From contig NZ_CP047936.1 in the NCBI RefSeq assembly GCF_014279975.1, positions 1,302,001 to 1,366,000 on the forward strand: a stretch of 64,000 nucleotides of DNA, given 5' to 3'. This document shows, piece by piece, positions 36,599 to 46,275 of this stretch. Positions within the stretch are counted from its first letter, which is position 1; each line of letters starts with the position of its first letter. This DNA comes from Synechococcus sp. BIOS-U3-1. Lineage in GTDB: Bacteria; Cyanobacteriota; Cyanobacteriia; PCC-6307; Cyanobiaceae. The position numbers were made by a program, and so were the translations under genes. The notes beneath the pieces are model-generated. The model did no database searches, was not told the DNA's origin, and was given only the letters and a program-made list of their open reading frames with translations.

Positions 36599-37142
36599 GC
36601 CCTTAAATGGTTTGATCCTCGTTAGCGGACCTAGCCGCGGCGGAAAGAGCCGCTGGGCCGAACATCTGGTCTCAAAACACAGTCCCGTCAGTTATGTCGC
36701 CACATCCGACTCACGGCCTGACGACAACGAATGGCAGGAAAGAATTCGTCTCCATCGCGAACGGCGTCCATCTCATTGGGAGATTATTGAAAGTGGATCT
36801 GATCTGTCCAAAGCTTTGAACACAATTCCCACCAATCACACCGTCCTGGTTGATGCTTTGGGAGCATTCACGGCATGGCATTTGGAAGCGTCTCCAGCCG
36901 ACTGGCTGCAACTAGAAGCAGATCTGATCACAAGTCTTCAAGCGCGACAACGACCTGTCGTGTTAGTGATCGAAGAAACAGGCTGGGGAGTGGTGCCAGC
37001 AACGGCTATTGGTGGACGATTTCGTGATCGTCAAGGTCGGTTGGCCCAACAGCTTGAAACGATTGCTTCGGCAAGTTGGCTGGTTGTTCAGGGTCGAGCT
37101 CTTGATCTCCATGAACTCGGATGTGCGGTGCCCAAACAATGA
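36588..37142 (+). CDS. cobU: Adenosylcobinamide kinase / guanylyltransferase CobU (CobP)
   Basis: A 184-residue CobU. The P-loop GPSRGGKSRWAE is at residues 14-25; the YVATSDSRPDDNEWQERI and HRERRP segments and the VEE-like ETGWGVVPA region complete the family. The enzyme phosphorylates and then GMP-activates adenosylcobinamide in the nucleotide-loop stage of B12 synthesis. Start is GTG 36588 or 36591; no ATG is available. It overlaps trmL by 4 nt. Together with cobN it shows B12 synthesis capacity. Confidence 0.93.
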   Translation: MVAKPLNGLILVSGPSRGGKSRWAEHLVSKHSPVSYVATSDSRPDDNEWQERIRLHRERRPSHWEIIESGSDLSKALNTIPTNHTVLVDALGAFTAWHLEASPADWLQLEADLITSLQARQRPVVLVIEETGWGVVPATAIGGRFRDRQGRLAQQLETIASASWLVVQGRALDLHELGCAVPKQ

Positions 37143-37633
37143 CACTGGCTTCTATGCCCTTGAGAGTTGCGTTGTTCGAACCGAGGATTCCACCCAACAC
37201 CGGCAGCATTGCGCGGAGTTGCGCAGCATTCGGGCTACCTCTCGCACTGATCGAGCCACTCGGTTTCTCGATTGACGACCGTCACCTCAAACGGGCAGGA
37301 CTGGATTACTGGCCTTTCGTTGATCTTTCCGTCCATGCGGATTTCGACCACTTTCTCAACAGCCTTCCACAGCCTTCTCGGTTGATTGGCTGTAGCCGTC
37401 GGGGTGGGAAGACTCTTCAGTCGATGGATTTTCAACACGGCGATGTTCTGCTGTTCGGACGCGAGGACATCGGATTACCTGAGCCGATCAGGACACAGTG
37501 CGATCAAATCCTCACGATTCCGATGCCCTGCAGCGCAGCGGATGACGGCAGTGGAGGAGTTCGAAGTCTAAATCTGTCAGTGGCCTGTGGAATCGTCAGT
37601 TATCACGCTGGATTGAAGCTCCAGTTGTGGTAA
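37139..37633 (+). CDS. trmL: tRNA (cytidine/uridine-34 2'-O)-methyltransferase TrmL
   Basis: A 164-residue SPOUT methyltransferase. The family motifs are visible: VALFEPRIPPNTGSIARSCA at the N-terminus, LLFGREDIGLPEPI in the middle and VRSLNLSVACGIVSYHA at the knotted C-terminus. TrmL methylates the wobble base of certain leucine tRNAs. ATG 37139 overlaps the cobU stop. Confidence 0.94.
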   Translation: MTLASMPLRVALFEPRIPPNTGSIARSCAAFGLPLALIEPLGFSIDDRHLKRAGLDYWPFVDLSVHADFDHFLNSLPQPSRLIGCSRRGGKTLQSMDFQHGDVLLFGREDIGLPEPIRTQCDQILTIPMPCSAADDGSGGVRSLNLSVACGIVSYHAGLKLQLW

Positions 37634-37741
37634 TTGGATATCTGCCACGAAAGCCCTTGCGGGGTTGTATTCCGCTCGCTAACTTCAGCCGGATCCCGGG
37701 TTGTGGCGGCTCCATCGGGAATGATCTTCAAACATGCTTGG

Positions 37742-38734
37742 ATGAAGCCCCTTTTCTTAGCTGTTACCGCGATTGCATCCAGCAGTGCGCTGTTCGTGGT
37801 TTCTCAGCTTTCAGGGTATGCCGATTCCGATCACTACAGCCCCCAACAGCTTCTAGCTGCACTGCCTAACCCTTCACCGCTGATCTGGGTTGAGCTTGCT
37901 GCAGACAGCGATTTGAGTGTAATTGCCCGAGAACTTGATCTCTCTCTGAATGAGCTTTCAAAACTGAATGAACAGTCAACTGCTACAAAGCTCCAAGCAG
38001 GACGATGGCTCGTTTTACCGGATCACACACGTGATGTTGTAGTTGATTCGTCCCGATTCGTCTCTGGATCGCTGCGTACAACTGCTCCTCTGAGTTCCCC
38101 TCCAAAGCCTAAGGATGTCGTTGAAGTCCAGTCGGATCAGACCTTGTCATCGTTCATCAGGGACCATGGCATCACACTTCAACAATTGAAGGACCTGAAT
38201 CCAGGCTTCCAACTCTCGAGAATGTTGGTCAGTGGCAGCAAAGTGCGAGTGGCCAAAGCTGGCCCTCTGCTGGGAATGCGTCCGCTCAGATCCGGTGGCG
38301 CGAGCTGGCCCGACCTCCCAGGCTTTTCAGGATCTGATCATTTCCAAACTTCCCAGTCCTTTATCTGGCCAACCAAAGGTGTTTTTACCTCAGGTTATGG
38401 ATGGCGTTGGGGGCGAATGCACAAAGGGATTGATATCGCTAACAATGTCGGCACACCAATCTTTGCAGCGAGGGACGGTTTGATTGTTTACGCCGGATGG
38501 AGCAGTGGTTATGGCTATCTCGTTGAAATGTCTCACCGTGATGGATCGACGACACGCTACGCACACAACAGTCGTCTGCTCGTCAAGAAAGGCCAGATGG
38601 TTCTCCAAGGCTCCCGTATTTCTTTAATGGGAAGCACCGGCCGCAGCACAGGTCCTCATCTGCATTTTGAAATTCGTCGTCCAGGGGGCGCCGCATTAAA
38701 TCCTATGGCAATGCTTCCTGCGCGACGTACTTAA
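37742..38734 (+). CDS. M23 peptidase with LysM-like domains
   Basis: About 330 residues. A signal peptide (FLAVTAIASSSALFVVS) is followed by two LysM-like segments (DSDLSVIARELDLSLNELS and QTLSSFIRDHGITLQQLK) and a C-terminal M23 domain. The zinc ligands are in MHKGIDIAN and the terminal HLHFEIRRPGG. Such proteins cut peptidoglycan cross-links or activate amidases (NlpD/EnvC-like). ATG 37721 is an alternative start seven residues earlier. No hairpin terminator is obvious in the AT-rich DNA that follows. Confidence 0.92.
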   Translation: MKPLFLAVTAIASSSALFVVSQLSGYADSDHYSPQQLLAALPNPSPLIWVELAADSDLSVIARELDLSLNELSKLNEQSTATKLQAGRWLVLPDHTRDVVVDSSRFVSGSLRTTAPLSSPPKPKDVVEVQSDQTLSSFIRDHGITLQQLKDLNPGFQLSRMLVSGSKVRVAKAGPLLGMRPLRSGGASWPDLPGFSGSDHFQTSQSFIWPTKGVFTSGYGWRWGRMHKGIDIANNVGTPIFAARDGLIVYAGWSSGYGYLVEMSHRDGSTTRYAHNSRLLVKKGQMVLQGSRISLMGSTGRSTGPHLHFEIRRPGGAALNPMAMLPARRT

Positions 38735-38843
38735 AAGACTCAATTATTTTTTATCATCTTCAATTGACATATTCTTCCGAAAAATTTAAATTTCAAATTA
38801 ATTGGTTAATCAAATCAACTAGGTCATATTTTTAGAATATAAA
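38735..38843. other. AT-rich spacer at the 3' side of the tRNA
   Basis: This 109-nt stretch is very AT-rich, far below the surrounding coding GC, with no gene. It sits where integrating elements usually insert, next to a tRNA 3' end, but no integrase or att repeat is visible. Confidence 0.5.
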
Positions 38844-38917
38844 TGTCAGAGGAGAGACTTGAACTCTCGACCTCAGGGTTATGAATCCTGTGCTCTAACC
38901 AGCTGAGCTACTCTGAC
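38844..38917 (-). tRNA. tRNA-Met (CAT)
   Basis: Read on the minus strand, a cloverleaf folds with acceptor stem GTCAGAG/CTCTGAC, D arm GCTCAGCTGGTTAGAGC, T arm GAGAG-TTCAAGT-CTCTC and discriminator A. The anticodon loop is TTCATAA, giving CAT. The anticodon stem CAGGA/CCCTG ends in an A-C pair next to the loop. The loop resembles elongator Met more than initiator or lysidine-type Ile, but the last cannot be excluded. CCA is not encoded. Confidence 0.93.
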
Positions 38918-38969
38918 GAAAGGCCTGCAGGCCAGTCTCCATCATACATCTTGAGATGTCCTGAATGAG

Positions 38970-39251
38970 TTAGCGCATCTCTATAGCGTTCAGTCGTTCC
39001 CTGAAGGATTTAGGAGATGACTGTTCAGGACCTGGATCAACGGTCAATGAGACATGACCATCGGGAATCGCATTAGGGCGGCGTTGTTGCCTGACAGGTT
39101 GGCCGCGGTGCGGCCGAGCTTTCAATAGCAGTGCTCTTGTTTTTGGATCGCGTTCGAGTGGTTGGCTGCTCAGCTCACTGCGAACCTGATTCAGCAGTCG
39201 GAAATGACCCGTACTGCTGAATTTCCTAAGAAGCGCTGGATCCCAGCTCAT
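38970..39251 (-). CDS. Conserved picocyanobacterial protein, unknown function
   Basis: About 93 residues from ATG 39251. The N-terminus MSWDPALLRKFSSTGHFRLL, then NQVRSEL, is the conserved-looking part; the rest is basic, Arg/Pro/Gln-rich and probably disordered. I recall similar N-termini in other marine Synechococcus without known function. ATG 39266 and TTG/GTG upstream are alternatives. It is divergent from the peroxiredoxin gene. Confidence 0.7.
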   Translation of the reverse strand: MSWDPALLRKFSSTGHFRLLNQVRSELSSQPLERDPKTRALLLKARPHRGQPVRQQRRPNAIPDGHVSLTVDPGPEQSSPKSFRERLNAIEMR

Positions 39252-39417
39252 TGATGAATGAATCATCTGTTGATAATAAGACTGGGTCTTACCCAAGAGG
39301 AACCCTGATGTGCCGCAGTCACTAGGTCAGCCGTGATAACTTGTCGCGAGCAACTGGAAGTCGGAACGACTAAGACCTAGGCCTGTTCACTTCCTTGCCA
39401 AACCTCGCACCATCAAC

Positions 39418-40011
39418 ATGTCTTCGCTGCGCGTGGGCCAACAGGCCCCCGATTTCACTGCCACAGCAGTGGTTGACCAGGAGTTCAAGGAAATCACTCT
39501 CTCGCAGTACCGCGGCAAATACGTCGTGCTGTTCTTCTACCCGCTGGACTTCACTTTTGTCTGTCCTACTGAGATCACTGCTTTCAGTGATCGTTATTCA
39601 GACTTCTCTAGCAAGAACACTGAAGTTCTAGGTGTTTCAGTTGATAGTCAGTTCAGTCACCTGTCTTGGATCCAGAGTCCGCGTAATCAGGGTGGTCTTG
39701 GTGATATCAACTACCCGCTTGTTTCAGACCTCAAGAAAGAGATCGCCACTGCCTATAACGTGCTCGATGAAGCGGAAGGTGTTGCCCTTCGCGGATTGTT
39801 CATCGTTGACCCGGAGGGAGTGATCATGCACTCAACCATCAACAATCTTCCTGTTGGAAGAAACGTTGATGAAACCCTGCGCGTTCTTCAGGCCTTCCAG
39901 TACGTTCAATCCAATCCGGACGAGGTTTGTCCTGCCAACTGGACTCCAGGCGAAAAAACCATGAAGCCTGATCCGGTTGGCAGTAAGGAGTTTTTCGCTG
40001 CTATCAACTGA
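39418..40011 (+). CDS. 2-Cys peroxiredoxin
   Basis: A 197-residue typical 2-Cys peroxiredoxin (AhpC/TSA). The peroxidatic Cys49 is in [10 protein letters not shown], and the resolving Cys171 in EVCPANW. The enzyme reduces hydrogen peroxide and organic peroxides with thioredoxin-type donors and protects the photosynthetic apparatus. A terminator hairpin follows the stop. Confidence 0.97.
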   Translation: MSSLRVGQQAPDFTATAVVDQEFKEITLSQYRGKYVVLFFYPLDFTFVCPTEITAFSDRYSDFSSKNTEVLGVSVDSQFSHLSWIQSPRNQGGLGDINYPLVSDLKKEIATAYNVLDEAEGVALRGLFIVDPEGVIMHSTINNLPVGRNVDETLRVLQAFQYVQSNPDEVCPANWTPGEKTMKPDPVGSKEFFAAIN

Positions 40012-40039
40012 GTTATTGATCGCCGTTTGATGGCTCCTA

Positions 40040-40066
40040 GGCCTGCCGATGGCAGGTCTTTTTTTA
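40040..40066 (+). terminator. Rho-independent terminator of the peroxiredoxin gene
   Basis: CCTGCC and GGCAGG pair around a short loop (GAT) just after 40040, followed by a run of eight T residues. It starts about 30 nt after the stop codon. The T run touches the end of the leftward UPF0182 gene. Confidence 0.85.
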
Positions 40067-42874
40067 TGAAATTTCACTTCTTTCCTGTCGACGCCTATCG
40101 AGAAGTGACTGCAATCCAGTGTCTAAATCTGTTGCCATCGCGACGCGACGACCATCACTGACAACGATCCTTGTCAATGTCGGCAGACCTCCCTGCTGAG
40201 CTCGCAGATATATCGGTTCCACGTACAAAAGTGAATCCCCAACACGAACGACAAGCAGGTTGCCTTGTACAACTTGTGAACCTGCCCGATCCCAAAGTGA
40301 AAACTGCTGGCTAATTTCAGGATTTTGATTAATCAGTGCTTGCACTTGCTCGGGCCCAAAAATTGGAATATCGCTTGGGAATCGCAGCAGAATGAGTTCT
40401 CCATAATGGTCTGCATCATTCCGTGCTGCTAACCAGGCCGACAGATTTGGACGCGCTAAAGGAGTAAGAGGTTGTAGAAGCAGAAACTCTGAGTTTTGGC
40501 TGGGCTTCAACTGGGCTGTGATGTGGTAAGGCGCAACAGGAATTTGATTTTGTCCATACAACTCCATCGGCACTTGCCAGACGTCGTCTCCGCTGTAGAA
40601 GATGCGGGGATTAGTCACGTGATATCGAAGTAGTTGCTGTACCTGCAATTCAAATTGTGCCTGAGGAACCATTAAGTGACGTCTGAGGCTTGTCGGCATC
40701 CTCTCCAGGGGTTCAAATAATGATGGAAAAACGTTGGACCAACCCTGAATGATCGGATCATTAGGTTCATTGATATAGAGATGAACATTGCCGTTGTAGG
40801 CATCAACAACTGCCTTGACTGAATTGCGGACATAACGGAGAGGTCGCCCATCAGGAAGCGTTGCTGCATAGGGGACAGTTCTTGAAGTTGTAAAACCATC
40901 AACAATCCAGTATTGGTGTTGATCCTTCTCATAGCCACTCGATGCATCATCAATAGGCACGGAGACAAGATAAGGGTCACCCATCAAATCAAGAAAAGGT
41001 GCCAGTGTTCGAACTCTTTCTTTGACATCTCGACGCAGAAGCAGGCGTGACTCTTTGGTGAGTGCTCCAGTATTTAGAAAACGGGGATCTGCGAGATATG
41101 TTGCAGCAGTAATTTTTTGCCAAAGATGCTCCAGCGATACACCTGCTGAACCTGAATAATGGTTATAGGTATTATTGTCACCTTCCGGATAATCAAATTC
41201 TTTAATTCTAGTTGGTGCTACCGCGTAGGGTGAATGCAGTGCGCCAAAGTAAAGTGCGGCACGACCAATCGGTACTTCACGCTCAACTTCTTGCTTTGTG
41301 ATCCCTAGTGACTTATTGCCTTCAATTTTTGTTGATTGTCCAAGATCACTTATGAAATAGGCTGGTAGTCCGTCCGGTTCACGTGTATTCACCGGATTCA
41401 AGGTGAAGCCAAAACCATGAGTGAAAACGAAATGTCGGTTCTGCCACGTTCGTGAACGAGCAGGAAGTGCTGCCTGATCTAATTCCCGAGCAGAAATGAT
41501 CACCTGCTGATTTTCATTGCTTTCTGCATTGAGTGGGTAACGATCAACGGAAGCATTCGCGAATTGGTAATAAACCCTCAGTTGCTGCAACTGGCGATTG
41601 GTGTCCAGCATGGGTTGACGATCCCAGAGCCTGATGTTTTTCAGAGTGCTTGCTCCCTTAATCAGATCCTCCTCAGTGATCTCCTGAGTTGGCGTACTGC
41701 CACGGGTCTTGATGGAATCAAGTTGATAGGCCTGACGTGTCGCTGAGATTGAGCGACTCAGATAAAGACTTTCGAGTTGTAGTTCTTGAGGTCTAACCAC
41801 CATCCACTGGACAATTGGTGACAGCAAAAGTTCAGCGAGTACGGCGACCAGTGCAAGAGCGAAGAGTGCTGTTCTGAGCCTTACTCGTTGCTGTTGAGCC
41901 TGACCCGGCCACGGCAGATAGGTGCCTGCCATCAGCACCAGTACCAGAGCAACCAACTGACGCAGGGGAAGTCTCAAGTGGATATCAAGCCAACCTGCCC
42001 CTGCAACCAGTCCGCTCTGGGTCCAGAGCAGTTGGTGACGGACAAGCCATGTCAGAGCAGCCAGCACCAACAGAAGCAGCGCCATTGCAGGCCGAAGTAA
42101 GGCTCGTTCCTGTGCATTCCAGCCTGGGAACCCCCAGTCACTCAGACAGGGTGTACGGGTGAGCCGACTCCAAACCGAGGTGCTCAAGGTCAACAGAATC
42201 TGCAGCAACACCAGTTCAAGAACCAGTGCAATCGCTGAAAAGCGACCTAATCCGAAACTGAGATCAGCGCCAAGCAGTGGATCCGTCGTCCCTGAATCAG
42301 GAATTGTGATGGCCAGTGCCCAGAGGGCCCAACTGCGACCTGCCACTAGACAGAGGCAAAGGCTTCCATAGAGAAAAGCCAGATTGATGCGCCGCTTGCG
42401 CCCGAGGCAAAATGTGACCAGCAGGATCAGAAGAATGCTGATGACCAGAACGGTCCATTCCGGTTGAAACGGAACACTCCACCAGTGAGCCAGGAGAAAC
42501 GGTTGCTTCCAAGCCAGCCATGCCAGCCGTGTCGTGATGCCGAGAACGCTGAGAAGAACTGTGAGGCAAGCGAGCAATGAGAGGGAATAAACGCCGCCTC
42601 GCAATGCGGGAATTTCCCCGCGTGGAGTAGGGACGTAAGCCAGCATCCAGCGATGTCGCCACCAAGCGGTGATCAGCACCAGCAAGAGCGCTAAGCCAGC
42701 TCCGAGGATCTGAAAACCAAGTCGTTGCCCATAGATCCCCTCCAGCCCGAACTGAGAGAACCATGACCACTCAACTTGGAGCCTGGCGAAAAGCCAGAAG
42801 ACTTGGAATACCAGCAGAAACCACACTGCTGATGGACGCAATAGGAAGGGAATGCCCCGTTTGAGCAGGCTCAA
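40064..42874 (-). CDS. UPF0182 family large membrane protein
   Basis: A 936-residue membrane protein of the UPF0182 family. The N-terminal third has about seven to nine hydrophobic segments (for example GAGLALLLVLITAWW and LLACLTVLLSVLGI). The large C-terminal part is extracytoplasmic and contains the family blocks YYQFANASVDRY, HGFGFTLNPVN and YGQNQIPVAPYHI. Function is unknown. The start overlaps the ftsH stop by 4 nt, so they form an operon. The 5'-distal coding part is AT-richer than average. Confidence 0.92.
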   Translation of the reverse strand: MSLLKRGIPFLLRPSAVWFLLVFQVFWLFARLQVEWSWFSQFGLEGIYGQRLGFQILGAGLALLLVLITAWWRHRWMLAYVPTPRGEIPALRGGVYSLSLLACLTVLLSVLGITTRLAWLAWKQPFLLAHWWSVPFQPEWTVLVISILLILLVTFCLGRKRRINLAFLYGSLCLCLVAGRSWALWALAITIPDSGTTDPLLGADLSFGLGRFSAIALVLELVLLQILLTLSTSVWSRLTRTPCLSDWGFPGWNAQERALLRPAMALLLLVLAALTWLVRHQLLWTQSGLVAGAGWLDIHLRLPLRQLVALVLVLMAGTYLPWPGQAQQQRVRLRTALFALALVAVLAELLLSPIVQWMVVRPQELQLESLYLSRSISATRQAYQLDSIKTRGSTPTQEITEEDLIKGASTLKNIRLWDRQPMLDTNRQLQQLRVYYQFANASVDRYPLNAESNENQQVIISARELDQAALPARSRTWQNRHFVFTHGFGFTLNPVNTREPDGLPAYFISDLGQSTKIEGNKSLGITKQEVEREVPIGRAALYFGALHSPYAVAPTRIKEFDYPEGDNNTYNHYSGSAGVSLEHLWQKITAATYLADPRFLNTGALTKESRLLLRRDVKERVRTLAPFLDLMGDPYLVSVPIDDASSGYEKDQHQYWIVDGFTTSRTVPYAATLPDGRPLRYVRNSVKAVVDAYNGNVHLYINEPNDPIIQGWSNVFPSLFEPLERMPTSLRRHLMVPQAQFELQVQQLLRYHVTNPRIFYSGDDVWQVPMELYGQNQIPVAPYHITAQLKPSQNSEFLLLQPLTPLARPNLSAWLAARNDADHYGELILLRFPSDIPIFGPEQVQALINQNPEISQQFSLWDRAGSQVVQGNLLVVRVGDSLLYVEPIYLRAQQGGLPTLTRIVVSDGRRVAMATDLDTGLQSLLDRRRQERSEIS

Positions 42875-44754
42875 GCCCCGGCCGGCAACTGACCCAGGCT
42901 AGAGGTGCTAGACGCTCCGTCGCTACTGATCAGATCCTGGAAACGATCGGACTGAAGAGTCTCTTCGTCGATTAGAGCCTCAACAAGCCGATCCATCAGC
43001 TGCCGTCTCGGCTGAAGCAAATCAATGGCCTGCTGAAGGGCCTCTTGAGCCAACGCTCGCACCCGATGATCAATTTCTCGACCAGTGCTTTCGGCATAGG
43101 ACTGTCTGGTATTCACCAGATCACGTCCAAGGAAGACTTCCTGATCCTGGCCTTCAAGAGCGACTGGGCCCAGGTCCGAAAATCCAAAACGTGTCACCAT
43201 TTCACGCGCCAGCTGGGAGACCATCTGGAGATCGCCACTGGCGCCTTGTGTCACCTCTGAATCTCCGAAAACGACAATCTCTGCCGCACGACCCCCTAAG
43301 GCCATCACGAGACGCGCTCTGAGATAAGCACGTGTGACGAGCCCGGAGTCAATGATTTCTTCATCAGGAAAGAAACGCGTGAACCCTCCAACACCACCAC
43401 TACGTGGCAACAGAGTGACTTTGTCCACTGGGTCAGCATCAGGAGTGAGCGACGCCACCAGTGCATGACCAATCTCGTGGTAAGCGATTAATCGCTTTTT
43501 TGCACCATCCTGGAGCGGGGCCGCTGTTAACCCCATAGTGATGCGTTCTAGGGCTTCTTCAAGTTCTCTATTTCCGAGGAAAGACGCTTCATGACGGGCC
43601 GTGAGAATGGCTGCTTCGTTAAGAAGATTCGCCAGATCAGCTCCGGAAAACCCAGGAGTTCTACTAGCCCAGTCAGCGAGAGAAACCTCGTCTGACAACG
43701 GTCGCGTTCTCGCATGAACAGCGAGTATTAATTCCCGACCGCGGCGATCGGGAAGACCAACCTGAATTCGTCGATCGAATCGTCCTGGACGCATCAGTGC
43801 TGTGTCCAAAACATCAGCTCGATTCGTCGCTGCCAACAGGATCACCCCCGAGTTGTCGGCGAAGCCATCCATTTCTGTCAGCAATTGATTGAGGGTTTGT
43901 TCGCGCTCATCATTTCCACCACCAATTCCTGCGCCTCGCTGTCGACCAACTGCGTCGATTTCATCGATAAAGACAATGCAAGGAGCTTTTTCTTTGGCCT
44001 TTCGAAACAGATCTCTGACCCGGCTGGCACCAACGCCAACAAACATTTCCACGAACTCAGAGGCTGCAATGGAGAAAAAGGGAACGCCTGCTTCACCGGC
44101 GATCGCTTTGGCAAGAAGTGTTTTGCCGGTTCCGGGTGGACCGATCAACAAAACTCCGCGAGGAATTCGCGCGCCAAGCTTGATGAAGGTCTCCGGCTGC
44201 TTGAGGAAGGTGACCACTTCCTGCAGCTCTTGCTTGGCTTCACCGATTCCCGCAACATCTTCAAACCGAATCGTGATTTCGTCCTGAGGGCTTGTTCTCG
44301 CCTGGCTGCGGCCGAACCCCATGGCTTTGTTGGCCGCTTGCGCAGAACGGCGCAACAGCAAAGACAAACCGACAACGATCAGAAGGATCAGAGCGAGATT
44401 TCCAGCGAGGCCTGCTAGAGCCTGTTCTTGCCGGACATCCTTGACATCTAAAGGTGTACCCGATGCTTCAGCAACTCTCAGGATTTGCTGATCATTCGCC
44501 AGTACAGGAACTGTGATTTGCTTCCCATCCTGATAAGTGACCCTCACCTGACGGCGACCCGGTATCAACTCCAGCTCCTTGACAGAACCCGATGAAATCT
44601 CTTTCAGCAGAGTGCTGTAACTCACATCCGGTTGCCTTTGAAACAGGTCAAACGGACTCTTCTTTTGCTCCTCAGGCTTTGGCTTGGGCGCTGGAGTTCC
44701 CTGTTCTGACTGGGTCGACTGCTGTGAACTCACACCGCTGATGCGTTGTACCAA
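42871..44754 (-). CDS. ftsH: FtsH membrane-bound ATP-dependent zinc metalloprotease
   Basis: A 627-residue FtsH. Walker A GPPGTGKT is at 205-212, Walker B and SRH follow ([17 protein letters not shown]), and the zinc site HEIGH is at 426-430. FtsH degrades damaged membrane proteins including photosystem II D1. Only one hydrophobic helix (about 112-135) is present. The N-terminal 45 residues are Gln/Pro/Lys-rich and hydrophilic, where most FtsH proteins have the first membrane helix. The start is TTG 44754 (GTG 44733 possible); rpmF begins 66 nt away, so no room for a longer N-terminus. Confidence 0.95.
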   Translation of the reverse strand: MVQRISGVSSQQSTQSEQGTPAPKPKPEEQKKSPFDLFQRQPDVSYSTLLKEISSGSVKELELIPGRRQVRVTYQDGKQITVPVLANDQQILRVAEASGTPLDVKDVRQEQALAGLAGNLALILLIVVGLSLLLRRSAQAANKAMGFGRSQARTSPQDEITIRFEDVAGIGEAKQELQEVVTFLKQPETFIKLGARIPRGVLLIGPPGTGKTLLAKAIAGEAGVPFFSIAASEFVEMFVGVGASRVRDLFRKAKEKAPCIVFIDEIDAVGRQRGAGIGGGNDEREQTLNQLLTEMDGFADNSGVILLAATNRADVLDTALMRPGRFDRRIQVGLPDRRGRELILAVHARTRPLSDEVSLADWASRTPGFSGADLANLLNEAAILTARHEASFLGNRELEEALERITMGLTAAPLQDGAKKRLIAYHEIGHALVASLTPDADPVDKVTLLPRSGGVGGFTRFFPDEEIIDSGLVTRAYLRARLVMALGGRAAEIVVFGDSEVTQGASGDLQMVSQLAREMVTRFGFSDLGPVALEGQDQEVFLGRDLVNTRQSYAESTGREIDHRVRALAQEALQQAIDLLQPRRQLMDRLVEALIDEETLQSDRFQDLISSDGASSTSSLGQLPAGA

Positions 44755-44820
44755 GACTAGCGATTTGACGAGAGGCCTCTTGGAAGTGGATCATGGTCGT
44801 TTGGCAGTGATTCGCCCGCG

Positions 44821-44997
44821 ATGGCCGTCCCGAAGAAGAAGACCTCGAAAAGCAAGCGCAACCAGCGTCATGCTGTTTGGAAGGCCAAGGCAGCCACTGC
44901 GGCGCAGCGTGCTCTCTCCATCGGCAAGTCAGTGCTGAGTGGTCGTGCCCAGGGCTTCGTCTACCCCGTGGCTGAAGAGGACGAGGCTGAAAGCTGA
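44821..44997 (+). CDS. rpmF: 50S ribosomal protein L32
   Basis: A 58-residue L32 starting [20 protein letters not shown], with the usual basic N-terminus and [19 protein letters not shown]. It lacks the CxxC pairs seen in some bacterial L32 proteins. It is divergent from ftsH, and its last 37 nt overlap the convergent kinase gene. Confidence 0.95.
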   Translation: MAVPKKKTSKSKRNQRHAVWKAKAATAAQRALSIGKSVLSGRAQGFVYPVAEEDEAES

Positions 44998-45926
44998 CTC
45001 TTCATCACTTGGATCTCGCGAACATCGCGTGATTCCGTGAGATCGATGACCGCACTGCTTAGGGGAAGGTTTCGTAACCAGCTTGGTGGCAGTGCGGCGA
45101 GCACCATGCGGTTGAAGTCGGCGAGGTCACTCGCGCGGTAGCTCACCCCGCACTGCCTCTCCAAGGTGATCAGTTGCTGCCGTTTCCAGCGCGACGATAC
45201 GTCGCTCCGAACAGCGCGCAGATGCCAGAGATCATCAAGAAGTGTCCAGATCTCCTGGTAGTCGGCTAGCGAGGAAACGGCTTTGGAGCGCCATGCAAGC
45301 TCCTGCTCTGATAATCCTTCAAGGATCTCGGTTTCAATCGAGGGGAGTGGAGTTACCCCCAGAAACCAGCCTTCCAACAGCACTACATCGGGTCGTGAAC
45401 TGCTGCTTCCGACTCGATCACCGCGTCCATTGCGGAGTGATTTGTCAAAACGTGGGGCCACGATCTGCCCGTTCTCTTTCCAAGATTGAAGTGCGTGCAG
45501 CATCCCACGAGTGTCGTGGCTTCCTGGAAGAGCTCGCGGGACACACCAGGGATTGCCCTGCATGCTGTTATCCAGCTGCGGAGCAGGCCAATAAAAATCA
45601 TCAAGCGAAAGATGTTCAACCGGCCAGCCCAGTTGTTGAGACGCGAATTTGACCCAGCCACAAAGGGTCGATTTACCGCAACCAGGAAGAGCGCTGATAC
45701 CGAGAAGAACACGTTCTCCCTGAAGCAGAGCCGACTCAACTCGGCTCAGTAATGGCAGACCTACGAAAGCAATCCAGCTGTCCACAACTGGAACCGACCA
45801 CTGATGTCTGGCAAGGTTCACGCCGCCAACGTGCTCCCATCGTTTCCACCAATCATCCACGTTGGACCAGTTGAGGCTTGTCAGGAGAAGCGATAGTCCA
45901 TCAGGAATGTCCTGGGGCACTGACAT
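44961..45926 (-). CDS. D-glycerate 3-kinase-like P-loop kinase
   Basis: A 321-residue P-loop kinase. The Walker A motif is [14 protein letters not shown] near residue 80. [10 protein letters not shown] segment and a [10 protein letters not shown] Walker B-like region match the glycerate kinase (GLYK) / phosphoribulokinase-like group. GLYK phosphorylates glycerate at the end of photorespiration, which would suit a cyanobacterium. ATG 45926 avoids overlap with ycf20; an upstream start at 45974 is possible. Confidence 0.82.
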   Translation of the reverse strand: MSVPQDIPDGLSLLLTSLNWSNVDDWWKRWEHVGGVNLARHQWSVPVVDSWIAFVGLPLLSRVESALLQGERVLLGISALPGCGKSTLCGWVKFASQQLGWPVEHLSLDDFYWPAPQLDNSMQGNPWCVPRALPGSHDTRGMLHALQSWKENGQIVAPRFDKSLRNGRGDRVGSSSSRPDVVLLEGWFLGVTPLPSIETEILEGLSEQELAWRSKAVSSLADYQEIWTLLDDLWHLRAVRSDVSSRWKRQQLITLERQCGVSYRASDLADFNRMVLAALPPSWLRNLPLSSAVIDLTESRDVREIQVMKSQLSASSSSATG

Positions 45927-45936
45927 GCTTTGAAGC

Positions 45937-46275
45937 TCAAGATCCAAGCTTGTAAGCCTCAAGCACAACGGCATAGACCGTGCCGATGCGCAAGTTGTCT
46001 AGGGCTAGCCAGGGGAGCGGCCATGGGCCCGGTCGGACTTTGCTGCGCAGGCGAACAATCAGCTCAAGGATGAGCACCATTGCCAGCACCGCAGCAGGAC
46101 GGTTCTGACCACTCCTCTGAAACCAGTACATGGTCACATTGCTGCCGATAAGGAAGCCGAACAACAGAGCAAGAACTCCAACACTGCGTCGTCTCCAGGG
46201 ACCGACAAGTGTCTGGTTCAATTGCCTACCAATCCGGCGCTGCAACTGCTCGTAGCGAGTGGCCTGAAGGGTCAT
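45937..46275 (-). CDS. ycf20: Ycf20 (DUF565) membrane protein
   Basis: A 112-residue membrane protein. WRRRSVGVLALLFGFLIGSNV and the C-terminus LRIGTVYAVVLEAYKLGS match Ycf20/DUF565, a family also encoded in plastids. Algal and plant members affect non-photochemical quenching. ATG 46275 overlaps the HAD gene stop by 4 nt, and the kinase gene follows, so the three form an operon. Confidence 0.88.
   Translation of the reverse strand: MTLQATRYEQLQRRIGRQLNQTLVGPWRRRSVGVLALLFGFLIGSNVTMYWFQRSGQNRPAAVLAMVLILELIVRLRSKVRPGPWPLPWLALDNLRIGTVYAVVLEAYKLGS

Noticed and set aside
44755-44820. Missed N-terminal exon of FtsH carrying the first helix
   Set aside because: Only 66 nt to rpmF and no hydrophobic coding segment in any minus-strand frame.
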